From contig CAJUAC010000066.1 in NCBI GenBank assembly GCA_910583885.1, positions 1 through 14,793 of the forward strand: a stretch of 14,793 nucleotides of DNA. Direction: 5' to 3'. Of the stretch, positions 6,717 through 14,793 are shown in pieces. Source of the stretch: an uncultured Oscillospiraceae bacterium (GTDB lineage Bacteria > Bacillota > Clostridia > Oscillospirales > Oscillospiraceae). Position 1 is the first letter of the stretch; each line of letters opens with the position of its first letter. Both the position numbers and the translations under genes were made by a program. The notes beneath the pieces were generated by a model. That model was not told where the DNA came from. It did no database searches and worked only from the letters and a program-made list of their open reading frames with translations.

Positions 6717-7196
6717 GTGACAAAGAAAGAAGCCCTGACCCAGTATCTGGTTGAGGAGCAGAACCGATTCTACCGGCTGGCCTACAGTATCCTGAAAAAC
6801 CGGGACGAGGCCCTTGACGCAGTGCAGGCTGCTGTCTGCCGGAGCCTGGAACGTCAGGACAGCCTCCGGGACGCCGGGGCTGTGAAGACCTGGTTTTACC
6901 GGATTTTGATGAATAGCTGCAATGACATCCTCCGCCAGCGTTCCCGCACGGTCCCTCTGCCGGAGGAGGGGGGCCCCGTTTTGGAGGACCCGGAGCCCAT
7001 AGATGATTTCCTGTCCAGGCGGGTGGACGCCCTGCCGCCGGAGGTCGGGACTGTCATCAGACTGCGGTTCTATGAGGAGCTATCCCTCCAGGAGATCAGC
7101 CAAGTCACGGGACAGAATGTAAACACAGTGAAGAGCCGTTTATACGCCGGTTTGAAAAAACTGCGCGTCACGATGGAAGGAGTGGAACTTTTATGA
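6717..7196 (+). CDS. sigV: ECF-type RNA polymerase sigma factor, SigV-like
   Basis: This 159-residue sigma-70 protein has only regions 2 and 4, as in the ECF class that redirects RNA polymerase to stress promoters. Region 2 spans about 14-77 (FYRLAYSILKNRDEALDAVQ; AVKTWFYRILMNSCND). Region 4 spans about 105-152, with the helix-turn-helix around LSLQEISQVTGQNVNTVKSR. The family assignment to SigV rests mainly on the partner gene, an RsiV-like anti-sigma factor that overlaps by four bases (ATGA at 7193-7196). The chosen start is GTG 6717, 7 bases after AGGAG (6705-6709); ATG 6711 is in frame but only one base from that site. An ECF-type promoter lies upstream, which suggests positive autoregulation. 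SigV regulons elsewhere include peptidoglycan O-acetylation (oatA) and dlt genes; none is in this window. Confidence 0.9.
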   Translation: MTKKEALTQYLVEEQNRFYRLAYSILKNRDEALDAVQAAVCRSLERQDSLRDAGAVKTWFYRILMNSCNDILRQRSRTVPLPEEGGPVLEDPEPIDDFLSRRVDALPPEVGTVIRLRFYEELSLQEISQVTGQNVNTVKSRLYAGLKKLRVTMEGVELL

Positions 7197-8044
7197 ACGA
7201 ATTCAAACAAGCAAAGAAGGACTACGAGGCTACCCCCATTCCACCTGAGCTGGCGGCCCGCGTACAGGCGGGGATCGAGCAGGGCAATGCGCATTATGCC
7301 GCCCGGAAAAGTAGGACCTCCCTCCGCTGGGCTGCAAGCGCGGCCGCCTGCTTCGCCATACTGCTGGTGGGGCTGAACGTGTCGCCGCCTCTGGCCCATG
7401 CCGCTGCCAACGTGCCCGTACTGGGCGGGTTCTTCCGGATGCTGACAACAGCCAGCTACCAGGCTTCCGAGGACGGCATCCACTATGATGTCACTGTCCC
7501 AGGGGTGGAGGTGGAGGGCGATCTGGCGGGGCGGGTGAATACCGCCATCCAGGAGAAGGTAGATCTCCACCTGGCAAAGGCGCAGCAGGATTGGGCGGAC
7601 TACAAGGATGCGTTTTTCGCTACCGGCGGCACTGAGGAGGAGTGGGGAAGCCGGGAGATGAATGTCATCGTTGATTATGAGATCAAGAGACAGACAGAGA
7701 CCCAGGTTTCCTTTGTGGTCACATTGGCAGAGGGATGGGTCGCATCCATGGAGGAACGGTATTATTATAATCTGGATCTTGCCGGGGAGCGGGAGCTCAC
7801 CCTCCGGGACATCCTGGGCGATGAGTGGGTTACGCTTTGCAACGAGTCCATCCAGGCGCAGATTGATGCCAGCGTGGACGAGGCAGGGTTCAGCTATTTT
7901 TTCCCTGCGGAAGAGGGTGGTTTTACCACAGTAGATGAAACCACCGGCTTCTATATCCGTGAGGACGGCACAGTGGTGGTGGCCTTCCCCCGCTACAGCA
8001 TCGCCGCGGGAGCGGCTGGCATCCCCGAGTTCCCCATCGCATAA
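7193..8044 (+). CDS. rsiV: RsiV-like membrane anti-sigma factor (DUF3298 domain), putative lysozyme sensor
   Basis: This 283-residue protein matches B. subtilis RsiV (285 residues) in length and layout. A cytosolic N-terminal region (1-43), with an EATPIPPEL motif, should hold the sigma factor. One membrane segment follows (about 44-64), then AHA (68-70), a good signal-peptidase site, and an extracellular part. The C-terminal DUF3298 region (about 195-280) ends in a block, TTGFYIREDGTVVVAF followed by YSIAAG and IPEFPI, that clearly resembles RsiV. In B. subtilis, lysozyme binds RsiV, signal peptidase cuts it, and an intramembrane protease then frees SigV to induce lysozyme resistance. The same mechanism is inferred here. 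Translation is coupled to the sigma gene through the ATGA overlap, which would balance the two proteins. The start at ATG 7193 follows AAGGAG (7177-7182) by 10 bases. Confidence 0.88.
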   Translation: MNEFKQAKKDYEATPIPPELAARVQAGIEQGNAHYAARKSRTSLRWAASAAACFAILLVGLNVSPPLAHAAANVPVLGGFFRMLTTASYQASEDGIHYDVTVPGVEVEGDLAGRVNTAIQEKVDLHLAKAQQDWADYKDAFFATGGTEEEWGSREMNVIVDYEIKRQTETQVSFVVTLAEGWVASMEERYYYNLDLAGERELTLRDILGDEWVTLCNESIQAQIDASVDEAGFSYFFPAEEGGFTTVDETTGFYIREDGTVVVAFPRYSIAAGAAGIPEFPIA

Positions 8045-8061
8045 AAGGGCATTGGGATTGG

Positions 8062-8101
8062 AAAAACCTGGCAGGCGCGCCCAAACGCCTGCCAGGTTTT
8101 T
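8062..8101. terminator. Bidirectional terminator between convergent genes
   Basis: The arms 8062-8077 and 8086-8101 form a perfect 16-base inverted repeat with an 8-base loop. It has an A-run on the left and a T-run on the right, giving a terminator on both strands. It separates rsiV (+, ending 8044) from the DUF1700 gene (-, ending 8119), so it can serve both. Confidence 0.92.
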
Positions 8102-8118
8102 TGCACACTGTGATCGGA

Positions 8119-8679
8119 TTACTGCGCGCTCAGCTTCTGGTATTGCTGCCCGACTATCTGAACCAGACGGACTGTAAGCTGCCATAGCCACCGTCCAGCC
8201 AGGAACAGGAGGGCCCCCACTGCGATAGACAGCGGAAAGGCCACAGCAGGCGGCGCGGTATAGGACCCGATCTGGAACATAACATAGGGCACAGAAATCC
8301 CCATCAGGGACAGGACAAACTGGACCACCCCCGCCAGCGGGGTGACTGCCCCGGAGAACATCAGCCCCACAGCCAGCACACTGGTAAAGGGCAGCACAAA
8401 CATCCAGCTCAGACCTGCCAGGCCGCAGAACGCCATCACACTCCCCAGCCGGGACCAGCTGAAGCCCGGCGACTTGGCAATGGCCTCCCCGAGGTACGCC
8501 GCCGCCAGCTCCTTGGGATCCCCCAGGCGTTGGCAGATCTGCGCCGCATCCTGCCCCGCTGCCGCCAGCTCCAGCATCCCGCTGCGGATCTCCTGGATGA
8601 TGTCCGCCCGATCTGAGGCCGGCAGGTGGCGCAGATGCCGGTCAACCTGATCCAGATAATTCTCTAATGCCTTGTCCAT
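8119..8679 (-). CDS. DUF1700 / HAAS-domain membrane protein
   Basis: This 186-residue protein has an N-terminal helical HAAS/DUF1700-type domain (about 1-65), with LENYLDQVDRHLRHLP, ADIIQEIRSGM and LGDPKELAAAYL as the recognisable blocks. Hydrophobic segments follow at about 79-101, 103-130 and 145-172, so it is an integral membrane protein with the HAAS domain in the cytosol. Such proteins are typically encoded just after a PadR-family regulator in Firmicutes, as here: the PadR gene ends 6 bases upstream. Their precise role is not settled, though involvement in envelope regulation or stress has been proposed. The start is ATG 8679, about 11 bases after an AAAGGAGG site that overlaps the end of the PadR gene. 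Confidence 0.85.
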   Translation of the reverse strand: MDKALENYLDQVDRHLRHLPASDRADIIQEIRSGMLELAAAGQDAAQICQRLGDPKELAAAYLGEAIAKSPGFSWSRLGSVMAFCGLAGLSWMFVLPFTSVLAVGLMFSGAVTPLAGVVQFVLSLMGISVPYVMFQIGSYTAPPAVAFPLSIAVGALLFLAGRWLWQLTVRLVQIVGQQYQKLSAQ

Positions 8680-8685
8680 AGCATG

Positions 8686-9018
8686 TTATGCCTCCTTTAT
8701 CTCCTGAATCGCCGCAGACAAGTCCTCCCACACGGCGCTGATGGTCTGCAAATAGGCCCTGCCCGTATTGGTGAGACTGTAGTACTTCCTGGGCGGCAGT
8801 CCTTCGGCGGATTCCCGCCAGCAGGAGGACAGCAGCCCTTCCCCCAGCAGCCTGCGCAGCAGGGGGTAGATCGTGCTCTCCTTGGCTGCCAGGACCGGCC
8901 GCTTCTCCAGTTCACTGATCAGCTCATACCCATAGCGTTCCCTCTTCTCGATCATCAGCAGGATACACAGCTCCAGCGTCCCCCGCTTGCTCTGGGAGCG
9001 CCACTCCTCTACACGCAC
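8686..9018 (-). CDS. PadR family transcriptional regulator
   Basis: This 110-residue winged-helix protein has the typical length of short PadR repressors. Recognisable blocks are KRGTLELCILLMI (11-23), RYGYELISELEK (28-39), the recognition helix and following strand in KESTIYPLLRRLLGEGLL (46-63), and GLPPRKYYSLTNTGRAYL (73-90). A C-terminal helix for dimer formation follows. It should repress its own operon with the DUF1700 gene and be released by an effector, unknown here. The start is GTG 9018, after GGAGGTGA on the complementary strand, and the expected transcript leader is short (about 17 bases). The promoter upstream contains an inverted repeat that may be its operator. Confidence 0.92.
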   Translation of the reverse strand: MRVEEWRSQSKRGTLELCILLMIEKRERYGYELISELEKRPVLAAKESTIYPLLRRLLGEGLLSSCWRESAEGLPPRKYYSLTNTGRAYLQTISAVWEDLSAAIQEIKEA

Positions 9019-9035
9019 GCTATATCACCTCCGCA

Positions 9036-9070
9036 TGGTATATCGTACCACACAGTATATAGGTTGTCAA
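9036..9070 (-). promoter_or_regulatory. Promoter of padR-DUF1700 with candidate PadR operator
   Basis: Read on the - strand, TTGACA (9065-9070, perfect) and TACGAT (9042-9047, 4 of 6) are 17 bases apart. A 15-base dyad, TGGTA (9036-9040) with TACCA (9046-9050), covers the -10 and is well placed as a PadR operator. GTATAT occurs twice on the + strand (9038-9043 and 9055-9060), adding a possible direct repeat. Confidence 0.72.
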
Positions 9071-9120
9071 TAGGATTCTGGATGGGATCGTAAAAACAGC
9101 ACAGCAGTTGGCACGCAGAA

Positions 9121-9148
9121 AGGAGGGGACGCCGCAGCGTCCCCTCCT
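9121..9148 (-). terminator. Stem-loop downstream of rpoC (probable terminator)
   Basis: A perfect 12-base stem (9121-9132 with 9137-9148) has a 4-base loop and lies about 36 bases after the rpoC stop on the - strand. On that strand only a short T-run follows (the stem's last T plus TTCTG), so termination may be partial. It separates rpoBC from the padR promoter. Confidence 0.65.
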
Positions 9149-9184
9149 GGGTGCTATGGTTTATTTTTTGTGATCTGCGGCGCG

Positions 9185-12814
<3,630 letters not shown>

Positions 12815-12835
12815 ATTTTCCGGCTCCTCCTCCGA

Positions 12836-14793
<1,958 letters not shown>

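Overview
The window is a GC-rich (roughly 60%) chromosomal segment from a Gram-positive, Clostridia-type bacterium. The rpoB/rpoC proteins, a SigV/RsiV-type sigma and anti-sigma pair, PadR/DUF1700, ROK and Opp families, and strong GGAGG ribosome binding sites all fit the gut Oscillospiraceae (Flavonifractor/Intestinimonas-like). That placement is an inference from protein style and composition; no 16S or species-specific marker is present.

Layout from left to right. (1) Positions 1-2486, + strand: the end of a peptide-importer operon, with two ABC ATPases (OppD-like, cut by the window edge, and OppF-like) followed by a CutC-family protein. (2) 2487-2643: a leader with three consecutive stem-loops, one of them a good intrinsic terminator. 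(3) 2644-5184, +: a large cytosolic multidomain transglutaminase-fold protein. (4) 5208-6519, +: a strong housekeeping promoter, a ROK-family repressor, and its terminator. (5) 6608-8101, +: an ECF sigma factor with its own ECF-type promoter and a possible ribosome-binding-site hairpin, translationally coupled to an RsiV-like anti-sigma factor, and closed by a bidirectional terminator. (6) 8119-9070, - strand: a PadR-family repressor and a DUF1700 membrane protein with their promoter and a candidate operator. (7) 9121-14793, -: rpoC (complete) and rpoB (N-terminal part outside the window), with a stem-loop after rpoC.

How the genes may work together. The Opp ATPases energise peptide import. 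CutC, the transglutaminase-fold protein and the ROK regulator lie on the same strand directly downstream. They suggest an uptake-and-processing locus for a modified peptide, perhaps a glycopeptide or cell-wall peptide, under sugar-responsive control; this is inference. The sigma/anti-sigma pair resembles the lysozyme-sensing SigV/RsiV module of Firmicutes. PadR/DUF1700 is a common envelope-associated regulatory pair. rpoBC is core transcription machinery, and in this genome it is not followed by the rpsL-rpsG-fusA-tuf genes that usually come next. No mobile element, CRISPR array, tRNA or rRNA was seen.
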